A DNA stretch of 64,000 nucleotides from Medicago truncatula. Taxonomy: Eukaryota > Streptophyta > Magnoliopsida > Fabales > Fabaceae. Where the stretch lies: the NCBI RefSeq assembly GCF_003473485.1, contig NC_053044.1, positions 50,074,091 to 50,138,090 on the forward strand, in the 5' to 3' direction. This document shows positions 37,555 to 49,371 of the stretch, in pieces. The position numbers and the translations under genes were made by a program. Position 1 is the first letter of the stretch. The number at the start of each line of letters is the position of its first letter. The notes below the pieces were generated by a model, which was given only the letters and a program-made list of their open reading frames with translations, did no database searches and was not told the DNA's origin.

Positions 37555-40500
37555 TTAGCTTACTTGTTGTTGGTGTCCTCCATACATGGGATAAGCAGCA
37601 GCATACATGCTCTGGTCATAAGGATGCGGCATAGCATATCCATAACCATCATAAGCAGGTCCCCCATAATATGCTGGCCCATTCCAGGGACTGCCGAATT
37701 CAGATCTAAACTGCTAGGCAAAGAGATGTGTCAATTGAGATAGAACAATTGCAAGATGCAATGAATGATAGACAGAATGGAGACAATCTGGTATTCAATG
37801 AGCTATATTCATCAATAGTTATTCTTAGAGTCTTCATTTGTATGTGAAAATTCATTAATGAACAAAATAATCATGGAACAAAATTTGATTGATTCATATT
37901 AAGCAAAAAAAATCATATCATGATTGCATTAAACTACACTTCATTAAATTTAGCAGCTGAGAACAAATAGACCTTTTGTTTCTCCTAAAACCTACATGAA
38001 GTTCATGGTATTACTAGGTGAGTTATTTAGTCGTTAAATTACACTTGCCCCTATAGATCAATAGAGACCTCGTAGGATGGCCACACAGATGTATGGGCCT
38101 AAGTATGAGGTAGAGAACAATTACCTGCTTATTTGCCGGATTGCGGCCCCAAGAAAGACGAACTGTTTGCTTGCCAACTGTTGTACCATTTAGCTTCTGC
38201 AATGCTTCTTCAGCATTATTTCTGCAGATAGGTTGTTTAGAATGATTAATTAGTGAACACGTGTAGTAAAAACCTTGTTATCTCATAATAAATGCATAGC
38301 TTAAAAATTGGATATAAATTTTACCTGTTTGCAAATTGTACAAAACCACATCCTTTTCCAACAGGTATCTTAACAGAGACTATCTCACCATACTGGGAGA
38401 ATGGTTGTCTAAGATCTTCAGCGGTAGCACTAGGGTCAAGTCCTCCAACAAATATCTATAATGCATCCTTACAAAATTAGTGACAGATTAACTTCTCTAA
38501 AAAAAAATTAATAAAAAGCTGAAAAACTAACAGTTGTATTTGTAGAATCAGTGTCAGATTGGCTGGGTGTGCCGTTTGACTGGCCTCCTGTATAAAGAAA
38601 CAAACTAAATCAATACCCAACTACTAGAGATGTTCCAGACTTTTCATGCAGTTTTCAGGTGAAAAGCATATGCAAATGTTAAAATGGAGAGACATTAAAA
38701 AAAAAAATACCTACACGAGATTGAAAACTGAAAGAGGAGAAATAAACAAGTGAATGGATTCAGGAAATTCTATGAATTTACTACTTGCCTGCTAATTAGA
38801 AACAAATAACATTTTCTTAACAAAATTGATATCGCCAATTATACCATAAAACAAAGCATACATTTATATGAGCAGTAAAAATGCAATTCCTTAAGTTACT
38901 CGACAAAAATACAAAGCAGAACAAATACAATTTGAGCATAAAAAAATGTCTAAAAGTGTTTGTCTCCGAATTGAATGTATACCACATTTTTTTTCTTCTA
39001 CATGAAGAGTGAAATTTCAGATATGAGACGCTATATAAGTTGCCCTACCTTGTTGATAGCCAGAGGATTTCCTAGGAGTTGCAGCACCAATTCGCATTGC
39101 CCTGCTAGAACAGAAAACACCATTCATTTCATTCAAAGCTTTAGACCTTTCACCATCATCTCCAAACCTGACGAAACCATAACCCTTTGAACGTCCGGTA
39201 TTGGCATCAAAAACAACTTTAGCAGCTTTAACTGAAGGGTATTTATCAGAAAAAGTTTCAAGTAACATGGTATCTGTAACATCTGCAGCTAAATCTCCTA
39301 CAAAAATAGAAAGATCAGGGACATTATCTGAACGTTTGTGATCTCCTGTGCTAAATGTCGCCCAGTTAAGGCGAAAAGGTTGCTCTGTGTTAGGCATCAA
39401 CATCCCAGCATAAGTCTGCAAGACTTTCTCAGCTGTCCCATGTGAAGTGAATTCCACAAATCCATACCCCTCTGTTTGACAAGTCTGCTTATTGCGAATA
39501 ACCTTAATGGAGAAAATCTGCAAAAATGCATGTCAATTAGATACAAAAGTTGCTGTTAAAAAAAACAAAAAATTAGATACAAAAGTTTATCCATCTCAAA
39601 CCAAATGAGAATCTCAACCACCATTTCTACTACCAAAATGAGGAAAGTCGATTCTCCTAATTAAATACCACAACATTTATTTGGATTAAATAATAATCTT
39701 GATTGAATATCATAAGACTTTTTTATCGTAAACATGTGTTTGGAAACTTTTTTCTATCATCAGCATGTGTTTGGAACAGCGGCACATTTTGAGAAATCAC
39801 CATAAGAAACCGGTTACTACGTCAACCCAGAAGCTTTAGTTTTGTATTTTCACGGTGAAAATATCTCAGGATGCGAAAAATGGCTTGCAAACCCAGTTTC
39901 AAATACATGCTTAAAAACTCTTTTAAAATGCATTAAAATCCCATTCCAATACACCGCACTAAGCTTTCAAAATTCATATTATTTTTTCACCAAACAAAAG
40001 TGACAAAAAAAAAACATTGCAATAATGTCACTTTTTTGGTTAAATCTAGCCATCTGCAAAAACTGCACCTTAAACCCATGTCAGAAGTGCAAACATTTCA
40101 ATCTTCTCTTTAATCCAAAAAACTATTAATACACATGCCTTTAATTTCTTTTCAATTGTACTATAATTACATACACAATTAGTAAAAAAAAAAAATCCTT
40201 TTTTCTGGGGGATAACTCAAAACCCAAAAAATTAACTTCATAACAAAAAAAACCCAAACAAACAAAAAGACACAAAACCCAAATGAAGCATAACCGAATC
40301 TTAAGTAGAAACGACAAACTGTATTATCCATTTTCCATAATAACTTACAATCAGAAAACATAGAAGTAACAAAACAAAAAAAAAAACGATTTAATGTTGA
40401 TAAATAAAATCAAGTGAAAGAAAGAAAGAAAGAAAGAAAGAAAAAGGGAAAACCTCGCCGGTGGAAGCGAAACAACGGTGGAGATAATTTTCATCCATCC

Positions 40501-40807
40501 AATGGTGCAAATCACCGACCCAGAGAGTTTTATTATCAGCAGCACTAGATCCATGATGCACGTGAGGCACGTGGTGAAGATAATGATGATAAGCCATGTA
40601 ATGGTGCGGTGGCGGCGGATAATGTTGAGGCGGTAACATATGATGCGGCATTACCATTGCCGCCGGTGGATATTGCATCGGAACCCACTGCTGCGGTGGT
40701 GGAAATGTAAGTGAATGCGGTGAAGGTGGCGGCGGAGTTTTCTGTTGCGGCCTGTTGTTACTACTCTGTTCCGTTGGTTTCGAATCAGAACCGTTAGTTG
40801 ATTGCAT
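37555..40807 (-). CDS. RBP45/RBP47-type oligouridylate-binding protein, three RRMs
   Basis: Six exons, in transcript order: 40807-40454, 39517-39049, 38587-38532, 38455-38325, 38221-38125, 37710-37555. All are GT-AG and the phase closes to 420 residues. The N-terminus (1-90) is Gln/Pro/His/Tyr-rich low-complexity sequence. RRM1 is about 94-172 (RNP2 LWVGDL, RNP1 GYGFVEF), RRM2 about 187-265 (IFVGDL, KGYGFVRF) and RRM3 about 294-366 (IFVGGL, GCGFVQF). The C-terminus is Gly/Tyr/Gln-rich and ends QQQVS. This domain order is that of the plant RBP45/RBP47 family, nuclear poly(U)/poly(A)-binding proteins that move to stress granules. ATG at 40807 was preferred to an upstream in-frame ATG at 40828 because MQSTNGSDSK fits the usual start of the family. 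A GAAA microsatellite sits beside the first splice donor. Confidence 0.95.
40416..40445. repeat. GAAA microsatellite
   Basis: About seven GAAA units (TTTC on the gene strand) lie within intron 1 of the RBP45/47 gene, directly after its splice donor. Confidence 0.95.
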
Positions 40808-42903
40808 CTTCACGACGAGTTTAAACAATCAATAGTTACTAATTACACCCCCCTCGTTTTGGTTGCGTTAGAGAATTGAAATGAATAGAATTAGAATAGA
40901 ATCTGTGGATTTGATGAGAGTGTAAGAGAAAGAGGTTGCGGCGAGCGAGGGTATAAGAGGATTATTGGTGAACGAGGTTGGGCGTATCTACCGTTGGATT
41001 AAATGGTGAGATTAGATTTGAGCCGTTAGATGTGTAATAAGGGATATGCATTGCACTATTTAAGTACTAGTAGTGTAGTAGTACTTGGTTCGTATATCTT
41101 TCTCTGAATCCGCCGCCACCTCTTTCTTTCTTTCCTTTCATTCACTCACTTCTTTGTGGATTTTTTCTGCTCTTTTTTTACCTTCTTTGTGTGTCTTGCT
41201 ACGTAACCACTAACCTAAACCTTTTTTTTTACCCTTAACTAATTTTTTTTTACTATATAGACTTCTCTCCCTTGCCCTCTCAATATGCCATTTCACATAG
41301 TTTTATTGTAGTGGATAATTAATTATAATTATTGCTAGAAACAAATAAATTATTATACAGTTACCAAATCTCCCTTATAAATTAAATAGTGATTTTGTCA
41401 AAAGAAAATGTAAAATAGAGATGATAATATTTTCACTTAAATCATAGTAATTATGTGTATTCTAAGTTGAAAATATATACTTTTTTTTTTCTTTTAAATA
41501 AGGTAAATTAGCTCATCAAAATTAATATTTGGTAAAATAGAACTTGAAAGATCTTGAGATAGCATACTCCAAGATCTCAATTCAACACCACTAGACCATC
41601 CTAAATGGTGTTGACCCACGTGCATCCCAACCCAAATATCAACTTCAAATCTCAATCCAACATCACCGTATCAACTCAAGTGACGTTGACCCATTTGCAT
41701 TCAAACCAAGATAAAAAAAAAATACCAAAAATAATGTAAAATGACCCAAGTGTACCTGCCAAATTTGTCATCAAGATATTTTCTTAATGGTTTAGTTTCG
41801 GATAATTAGGTAGAAGGGCAAGAAACAAATTAAAAATATTATGAATGTAATAAACTATGTGCTCCAAACTAGGTTAGAGCTCAATAATAGGAATTAAGGG
41901 GTCGTTAGATGGTCGGGATAAGGAGACAATATATGATACATTTATCATATCATGTTTAAATCTCATATTTGATGCACCAAACAGATAGGATATATAAACT
42001 ATTTTTATATCCTATTATAACTTGCCTTTTTAATTTTTATCCTGAGTATAAGCTAGGTTAGAAACTATAATGACATGATTATAAATTCATTCCATATTTA
42101 TTACCATGATATAATACCATTTTTAAAATATTGTCATTCCTTACTTATTTATTTATAATTAATTACATGTCATTTTTAAAATATTTAATTAATTACGAGA
42201 ATAATTTTCTCATTTAATTATAATAAAATAAAGATATCTTTTTTTTTTTTTGAAGGAAGGAAATATCTTATTTGTTATCTCGTGCTCATCAGACACATGA
42301 TAGAATTAATGTTTATCATTTCATATCATATTATGTCTTTATACAACTCTATATCATATCTTGTCTCTATCTTAACATGAACATAATAAGGCACATGTTT
42401 CATGTATGCTCCACCAAGGTTATCGTTGAGAAACAATCAAGATTAAAATGATAATTAAAGGATACAATTAAAATATATAATCAATATTGCATTGAAAATT
42501 AAAATGATAATTCATATTAAGATAAACATATTTTTTTTAAGTTATGTCTAAATTATAGTTTATCATAATAATCTAACTAGTTTGTCAAAAAAATAAATAA
42601 TAATCTAACTAGTCACTACCAAAAAAATAATAATCCAACTAGTGTCTATTTTATCTAACTATTAAATATCCATAGTGTCTTTATTGATACCCGTAACATT
42701 TCACCATTAGGTAGTTAAAAATTCCCCACCTTGAAGAGACAATTTTAATTCAATCTTTATGAAACTTCAAAGCTTTACCTTAGCACAGAGAGAACATTTA
42801 ATAAAAATAACAGAGAGAAACATAAGTTTTTTTTTTTTTTGAGTCAAAGAGAGAAACATAAGTTTTTAAGTATTTTTTAAAAAAAAATTCAAAGAAGTAT
42901 TTT
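40808..42903. other. RBP45/47 promoter region and AT-rich intergenic DNA
   Basis: The first about 350 bp hold the 5' UTR and promoter of the RNA-binding protein gene, including CT-rich stretches near 41100-41150. At 41560-41710 a phrase built on GATCTCAATTCAACACCAC and GTGTTGACCCACGTGCATCC is followed by a diverged second copy about 90 bp later. At 41890-42410 is possible MITE sequence without clear ends. No gene is visible. Confidence 0.5.
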
Positions 42904-43084
42904 AAAAAGGAGAAAATTTAGGTACAATTTCTTAGGTATTTTTCGTATAGTTCTTAACTAAAAATACATATTTTTTTAATATAACAAACTTTGAGAAAAT
43001 TATGAATTTGAGGAAATTATGATATTTTTTATTAAAAATCATACGAAAAGCACCTAAAGAATTGTACATAAGTTTCTCCTTTTA
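42904..43084. mobile_element. MITE, family E copy 1
   Basis: The left end AAAAAGGAGAAAATTTAGGT is inverted at the right (reverse complement AAAAGGAGAAACTTATGTAC), followed inside by ACAATTTCTTAGGT-like sequence on both sides. A second copy of about 150 bp lies at 58019-58168 and shares the inner words TTGAGAAAATTATG and TTTGAGGAAATTATG. Confidence 0.8.
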
Positions 43085-43660
43085 AAAAAACTTGTAAATC
43101 AAATTCAATGAAATAAATTGCAATTTGGAGTAAGTGTGGCTATGTGCCACGAATTTTCCTTTTTAGCGAAGTTTTGGATACTGCACTAATTTTATTCTAA
43201 CAACGATTTAAATTAAAACAGCAAACGATTAAAAATATTGAATACTTCTCTTATTGGATTTCAGATTAATTTTTCAAAACTAATTAATCGTATGCATATA
43301 CTCTAAGTAGTATAAATCTATTATTTGTTGGTTTTTAAGTTTTAATAATAAAATTATTAGTTTCATTTAATCTATATTTTTACTACGTTATATGTATTTT
43401 TTAACAAATCAAAATAGGATATATTAAAAGAGTGTGTAGAGCAACAAGGAGCTAATAATTTAGTGCTACTAAGAGATCGGACACCACATGAATTAAGACA
43501 TTGAAAATATGAATCAATCTTTTTTTATCTATTTTGAGTCTCACACTTCCTCCTTCGTATGTGTGTATCGTAAAATGTAATTGGAATGGACTCTATCTTC
43601 ATTTTATTTAATTAATGCCGAGACTCAGTGATCTAATTGTGTAAACATCCTTATGTATGG
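43085..43660. other. AT-rich intergenic DNA
   Basis: No gene or defined repeat is visible. Confidence 0.5.
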
Positions 43661-43667
43661 TGCAAAA

Positions 43668-44035
43668 CATTTTTTTTTTGAACAAGCAAAAATAGAATAT
43701 ATATTAACCACAAAAAGTAACTCCTCTAGCACAAGATGTGCCAAAAGAATTACTAAAGGAACATAGTTTCAATTACACAACCATCAAACAAACCATTATG
43801 TGATGCCCAAGCATTGAAACGAGCTCGAACACCACCTATCGGTGCCAAACCTAAAGGCAGCCTTCTTGGCTTTCATCCAGGCTAAAGACATATATTTCAC
43901 TTTATCTAACAACCTGAAACAGGGGTTACAACATTATTGAAAAATCTATTATTGCGCTCATTCCATAAGACCCAAACGCAAAATAGCCAAATAAACTAAA
44001 GGAATGACCGTTTTGCTCTGCCACCACCTGTTAAA
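43668..44035 (-). mobile_element. LINE 3'-end fragment
   Basis: Minus-strand frames give sequence like WNERNNRFFNNVVTP and then a tail with RLPLGLAPIGGVRARFNAW, which resembles the region after zf-RVT in plant LINEs. A T-tract at 43671-43680 followed by GAACAAGCAAAAATAGAATA is the inverted poly-A end. It is 5'-truncated and broken by stops. Confidence 0.6.
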
Positions 44036-44892
44036 TGCACGAATTTATGGTGCAAAACTTATCTCACATTTTTTTAGAAAATAAAACTTATTCCACTTGT
44101 AGACCATAGAATTATCTGAAATGTGCATGCAAATTTTTTATACACCAATAGTAGTGTGTAAATGTTATTTTTTTGTTTTTTACAAATAATCTTCATGAGG
44201 TGATGATATCCAAGGCATTGTCAAAAACTAAATATGAAGACCTCCTACCTGAAATTTGAACTTTAATGAAGACCTCCTACCTGAAATTTGAACTTTAATT
44301 AATCACATTGTGAAAGTTTCTCCTCCAAAGTATTATTAAGTGAGTCATGCTAAGTAAGTGATTAGTTTTAGGTAGAAAATAAAAATTTCTAAGGTTTCAA
44401 GGTGTTGAATGCAACATTTCAAAGATAAAATTTCCCTTTTAAACTTTTTAACAAATGTCTAAATGACACTTGGCAGTTTAATTGGTTTGAGATAAGAGAA
44501 AAAAATTAGGAGGTTCTGAATTCAAATCCGATCAATAATATAACAAATTAGTTAATAATATTTTTCACTAAAAAAAAATCATTTCTTCAGCAAGTAACTG
44601 TAATTTGCCAAATAATTTTCCATTTTTCATCTATGATGTGTATGTCATATGATATGACCTATTGCGAATGCAATATTGATCAAAAATATCTTTTTTTTTT
44701 TTTTTTTAACAAATCAAAATATTGACCAAAATATCTACAATCACCGTTCGAAAAAATACCTAAACATAAAATAAATTTTCATATGTACAAAGGAGTTGTT
44801 TCAAAACGCAATATTTAAGGATTAATGAGAGTATTAGTCTATTGATGTTGCTCTAATGATCTTATGACAAAGTCTGCTACATTTGATCTTGA
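44036..44892. repeat. Intergenic DNA with a 32-bp tandem duplication and a SINE-like scrap
   Basis: TGAAGACCTCCTACCTGAAA starts at 44235 and at 44267, a near-perfect duplication of a 32-bp unit. At 44470-44560, GGCAGTTTAATTGGTTTGAG followed by GGTTCTGAATTCAAATCC looks like a tRNA-derived short element. The end of the stretch contains the 3' UTR of the sulfotransferase-like gene. Confidence 0.6.
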
Positions 44893-46592
44893 TTAATCTT
44901 TGTAGAGAAAACTCTCATACGACGTCCCAGTCAATGTTTTCTGAACTTCGTCCCAATTTTCAATTTGCATTGACAATGGAGCAGTATGTATCTTGACTTG
45001 TCGACTCTCTAGTTCTCTATATGGCACCTTCAAAAATTCTTGAACATCCTTCAATTTCTGTATCATGAAACATTCAGAAACATATATAGAAAGTCTAAGC
45101 AAGCACAAAAGGTTGTAGAATTATGGTGTGTCAATTTTACTATGAATCTAAGCATGCACAAAGTCTTACCGTGCGGTTGTTAACAAGATCCTCGTAGTAA
45201 AGAACAATGTGTCGAATGCTTTTAAAATATGATATGGCTTTTGCAATTGTCTCATTTGTTTTCTTTAGTTCTGGTATCAATAACGTGACATTGATTTTTG
45301 GCTTATACTTTGCAAGAATTGTAGCCTGCAGAAGCATAACAGGATCAGATTTAAAACCAAAAAAGATTATAGCAAGAAAGAGTGAAAAAATCAGTGACCT
45401 CCATTGTAGAGTGCACATGAGACTTGTGTGTTCCATTCAATAGCTTGACATCTTTGTCATAGGAGTTGGCTAGTACAGATACCATTCTACGGAGTAAATT
45501 TCTTCTGAACAAGAATATTGTAGAAACTTGTTTTTGCTCCAAATATTCAACTATTTCTTTATGATGATCCATCAAACCCTTAATTTATTGAAAAATATGA
45601 CAATAGTTAGAGAAATTTTATCGTAAAATGATGCAATTCAATTAACCATATGTTTGGTAATAGCACAACTCAATTCAATAAAATCAAATACTACTTAAAA
45701 AATAAACACACCCTTACTTAAGAACTTCTACGATACATTCGTAAATTGAGGTGTTAGGATACTCTACCTACCTGATTAAGCATCCACTTGTAGCCAATAG
45801 CAGCAGAGCACTCATTCTTGGAAGCACTAGTGAACCAATCAAGATTATACACTTCATTTATAGTCTTCAAAATTAAAGAAACATTTTCCCTTCTTTTCTC
45901 AACTGAAAATATTTCTCCATTTGAGCTTACGTTAATATGACTATTCAAAAATGTTTCAAACCAACCACTCCCAGATCTTTGCATTGACACAATGCAAAAA
46001 TATCGTACAGGATTGCAACTACACTCCTCTCTGCAAATTCATCAACCTTATTTATTAAAAAAAAAATCAACCAACATAAACAACTATTTGATTTTGAAGG
46101 AATAAACAACTATTTGATAAAATCATTGTATGCGAGGATTGATTTTATCATCCAAAAAGTTTAGCAGTATATTCATATGTAATTAATCATTTATATATAA
46201 AAAAACCATGATAATATGATTAGAATTATACCTACTATAGGTTTTGGGTTCTGGATAATGTAAGTAGGGAATTTCCCATTCTTGGACATTGGAAGGATGA
46301 GGGCATGGTTGCGTGAAGACACTAACACCTAAGAACTTTGAATATGTCCTTACACCTTTTAGCTCAAAACAAATTGAGCAAATGTATATTCCACAAACCA
46401 CCGCAATAGCTAAAACTACCAACCTCAATGTTAATGGAAATTTCTTTGTAGATTTTATATCTAGTGAATCCTGTAATCCATAAAATTTTGCCAATGTTAG
46501 TCTCAAATCACATAATTAAATATAAGCAGTTATAAATGTGCATGTAATAACAATAACAAAAGAAGATCACCAGAGCTTACCTTGGTTTCCAT
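44893..46592 (-). CDS. NodH-like sulfotransferase family membrane protein (P-loop NTPase superfamily)
   Basis: Six exons, in transcript order: 46592-46581 (only METK), 46470-46232, 46030-45772, 45578-45399, 45325-45170, 45057-44893. All are GT-AG and the phase closes to 336 residues. Residues about 15-38 (LRLVVLAIAVVCGIYICSIC) are a single hydrophobic segment, so a type II Golgi membrane protein is likely. The PAPS-binding loop is MQRSGSGWFE, about residues 99-108. The 3'-phosphate motif is FLFRRNLLRRMVSVLANSY, about 192-210. Several NxT/NxS glycosylation sequons occur (NVS, NGT, NVT, NET, NRT). The C-terminal part has VLYYEDLVNN and LKDVQEFLKVP as in the Arabidopsis AT2G15730/AT4G34420 group annotated as nodulation-protein-related. 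That label is from similarity to rhizobial NodH; the plant substrate is unknown. The 12-nt first coding exon is the least certain part. Confidence 0.85.
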
Positions 46593-47070
46593 CTAAGATC
46601 TCCATAAAGAAAAATAGACAATAGATCCAAATAATGTTCATATTCTGTTTCAAATTTCAAAGCTAGAGATATACATGGCGAGTGAAGGGGTCAAATAGCA
46701 TGGTTGTCTGTTTACATTTTTTTAAATCAAATTAATATCGTGCTTGTGTATAAACATGTCTAAATATATAAAGTCCCTCAAAAAGAAAATGTCTGAATAT
46801 ATAATGTTCCACCGGTAAGTTTATGGACTTGCAAAATTATAAATCATCATTTATTTATAGTAATAATATAACAATATATCATTTATAATTATAATCATTA
46901 AATTAAGAAAATAGAAATTTAAATTAAAAAATAGAAAAAATAACTTATATATCCCCTCTAACTAACTCTCATCACTCACACAAAAAAAAAAAAAAAAACC
47001 TCTATTATCCCACTAACTCAATCTCATGATCAAGTTATCTACAAACAACATCAATGATATATATATATAG
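46593..47070. promoter_or_regulatory. 5' flank of the sulfotransferase-like gene
   Basis: The 5' UTR and promoter of the minus-strand gene should lie here. A poly-A tract of 18 is at about 46982-46999. No other gene is seen. Confidence 0.4.
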
Positions 47071-47795
47071 GCTGTGTTTGGTAACATAAAAAAGCTAGCT
47101 TATAGCTTGTTGGACTAACTTATAAGCTTGTTTTGATAAAATAAGATGTGTTTGGTAAAAAGCTTTTCACACTAGCTTATAGCGTTTTTTAAGAAGCTAA
47201 TCCAAGTAGCTTTTTAGCTTATAGCTTGTAGCTTTTTATACTTTCTTCCCATTTTAACCTTTTCTTAATTTTATTTTATTTTATTATAATAAAAAAAAAA
47301 GTACCCACTATCTTCTTAAACTAACTACATTTACCATGTATGGCTTTTTAAATTTTCTTGTCCACTTTTTTGTTTTTTTTTACTTTGCTCATAATTCATA
47401 TAATATATAATTTTATATAAAATTTATAATAGTGAAGCAAGTTTAGTTAAATAAAATTCATAAAAATAAAATAAAAATTGTTAAATAAAAAAATTCGATT
47501 GAATTCATAAATACATTTATTATTTTGGAAATGAAAATAATTTGAAATATATTTAAATATTTAAAAATAAACGTGTTAAGTAATAAAAATTATATATATG
47601 ATATTAAAAAAAATTAAACAAGCATGTCCTTTTATGTCATTTTATATTTATAGTCACTTCAACAGCTAATTTTACCAAACACTTTTAATTTTAATCAGCT
47701 AACTTTTCAGCTATTAGCCATCAGCTATAAGCTAGCTTTTCAGCCATCAGCTAGCTTATCAACTAGCTTATAGCTTTTTTTTACCAAACACACCC
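47071..47795. mobile_element. MITE with GTGTTTGGTAA ends, family C copy 2
   Basis: The left end GCTGTGTTTGGTAA and the right end TTACCAAACACACCC are inverted repeats. Sub-terminal arms are rich in AGCTTATAGC and AGCTAGCTTAT. It is about 725 bp and non-coding, and related to 5590-6401. Confidence 0.8.
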
Positions 47796-48140
47796 ATAGA
47801 GAGAGAGAGAGAGGGCATTTCAAATGTGAGGGTGAGAGGGTCTTTTATCAACCATTAGATCAAAATCAATGGCCCTTGTTAAAAATCTTATAATAGTGAC
47901 TGATGTATGAGATTACTCTCAATTCTCCCATGTCTCTTCTTTTCCGGTCTTCTTCTTCTTCTTCTCAATTCTTCATATAATTTCCTCTCCACTTGGTCAT
48001 TTCCAAAATACAATTTTTATTTTATCTCTAGTATCTCTTTCATTATTATAATTTATAATAAAAAATTATCATGAAAATCCCATCTAAAAAAGTAACAGGA
48101 AAACAAGAACATATAAACTAAGATCCAAAAACAAGAACAA
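47796..48140 (+). promoter_or_regulatory. CT-rich leader-like sequence
   Basis: A GA microsatellite (47799-47814) follows the MITE. At 47935-48045 is a CTT-rich block like a plant 5' UTR, and a short frame of 16 codons starts at 48071. This would fit a transcript leading into the reading frames at 48143 and 48474. Confidence 0.3.
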
Positions 48141-48142
48141 CC

Positions 48143-48364
48143 ATGAAAACCTTTTTTCCCAGAACGGCGTCGACGAACTCCGATGAACATGAACACCGAC
48201 GAACAGCAACGTCGCTGACTAACACTTTTAGATCTACTCATCAACGGGATTCACATCATTATGGTTTAATTTCCTTTGTCAGCTATTTTAGATCTTTCTG
48301 TTTTAAAGGTTGTCGATTGATAATGAAGAAATTTCTTTGTTCTGTGGGTGTGAGAGGAGGTTGA
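48143..48364 (+). CDS. Unassigned small reading frame
   Basis: This open frame of 73 codons starts MKTFFPRTASTNSDEHEHRR and is hydrophilic, then has a Cys-containing tail (SFCFKGCRLIMKKFLCSVG). It has no family motif I know. A GT donor-like site follows CATTATG near 48262, so only the first 40 codons might be exon. The opposite strand is also open. Treat it as a weak candidate. Confidence 0.25.
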   Translation: MKTFFPRTASTNSDEHEHRRTATSLTNTFRSTHQRDSHHYGLISFVSYFRSFCFKGCRLIMKKFLCSVGVRGG

Positions 48365-48473
48365 AAATCACTGGATCAAACAACAAGTTTTTCTTGTTTT
48401 TGGTGCTTCGTCCCTTTCAAATTTAACTTCTCCATTATTCTGTGCAAGGCTATTTTGCTATATCAACTCCATT

Positions 48474-48668
48474 ATGAGAGAGAATTTGGGAGAAAACTTT
48501 GCTTTATATAGCTTATCTTTTAACTATGAAACTCAACAAGCTTTTGATTCTCACCATAATTCCTTTAATGATGAATTAATTTGGGATGAAATGAAACTTG
48601 TTGGACCTTCAAAAAGGAAATTAAACCATAATGATGTGAATTCCGTTGATGTTAAAGCATTTTTTTAA
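48474..48668 (+). CDS. Unassigned small reading frame
   Basis: This 64-codon frame starts MRENLGENFALYSLSFNYET and continues with an acidic, protein-like stretch (NDELIWDEMKLVGPSKRKLN) before a stop at 48666-48668. Composition and codon rhythm look coding, but no domain is recognisable. It could be the last exon of a small gene or a captured gene fragment. Confidence 0.3.
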   Translation: MRENLGENFALYSLSFNYETQQAFDSHHNSFNDELIWDEMKLVGPSKRKLNHNDVNSVDVKAFF

Positions 48669-48978
48669 GGGGAGATGTTAAAACAATATTTACTAGTTAC
48701 TTAATGAGAAGACAAATAAGAGAAAAGACAACAAAAAAGGCGTGAGTGATTTGGATAATAAGTGAGAAAAAAGAAGGTGCAATTTAACATTTCTCATAAG
48801 AATTCATTTAGAAGTTAAAGTGAGCATTTTAGTACTGTCGTGCAATAGTACCGATTTGAAGTTAAAGGGAGCATTTTAGTACTGTCGTGCAATAATAACG
48901 AAAATATTGTAGCACATTTTAGTATTTTCCAATTTATTTTTTTTACAACAGTACTCTCAAGTTATTATCATTTAATTT
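48669..48978. repeat. Intergenic DNA with a short duplicated phrase
   Basis: AGCATTTTAGTACTGTCGTG occurs at about 48822 and again at about 48869, each followed by CAATA, giving a local duplication of about 47 bp period. Nothing else is seen. Confidence 0.6.
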
Positions 48979-49371
48979 AGGCTTAAATAAGTCTTTTGTC
49001 CCTGCAAATATAGGTCATTTGAATTTCCGTCCTTGAATTTACTAATCCTTCCAATCTACCACTGCAAAATTTAATCATTTGACTTTTGGTCCTAATTAGT
49101 TTTTTTTTTTTTTTTTCTGAGGTGGGTTGTCATTAGCGATGTGGTGCTCATGTAGCAAGTGATGATTGGGCAAGGTGGTTGGTTTAAATAGATCTTTCGT
49201 CCCTCAAATATATGTCATTTGAATTTTCATCCCTGAAGTTACTAATCAGATGTAATTATGACCATTTTTTAAATGATTAATATTTGCAATGACAAAATGG
49301 AAGAATTAGTAACTTCAGGGATGAAAATTCAAATGACCTATATTTACAGGTCGAAAGGCTTTAATTTATCT
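48979..49371. mobile_element. MITE with GGCTTAAATAAG / GTCCCTGCAAATATAGG ends
   Basis: GTCATTTGAATTTCCGTCC on the left is mirrored by a right end containing ATGAAAATTCAAATGACC and TATATTTACAGGTCGAAAGG. The arms share the phrase CAAATATAGGTCATTTGAA, and a second internal copy occurs near 49196. It is non-coding. The flanking duplication could not be fixed. Confidence 0.65.

Noticed and set aside
39950-40400. Possible extra exons in the first intron of the RBP45/47 gene
   Set aside because: Frames there are Phe/Tyr-rich products of poly-T sequence. The exon 1 to exon 2 junction already joins RRM1 correctly.
40811-40828. Upstream in-frame ATG (MFKLVVK) for the RBP45/47 gene
   Set aside because: The next ATG gives an N-terminus typical of the family, while the extension is hydrophobic and unlike it. 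It was kept as a minor alternative only.
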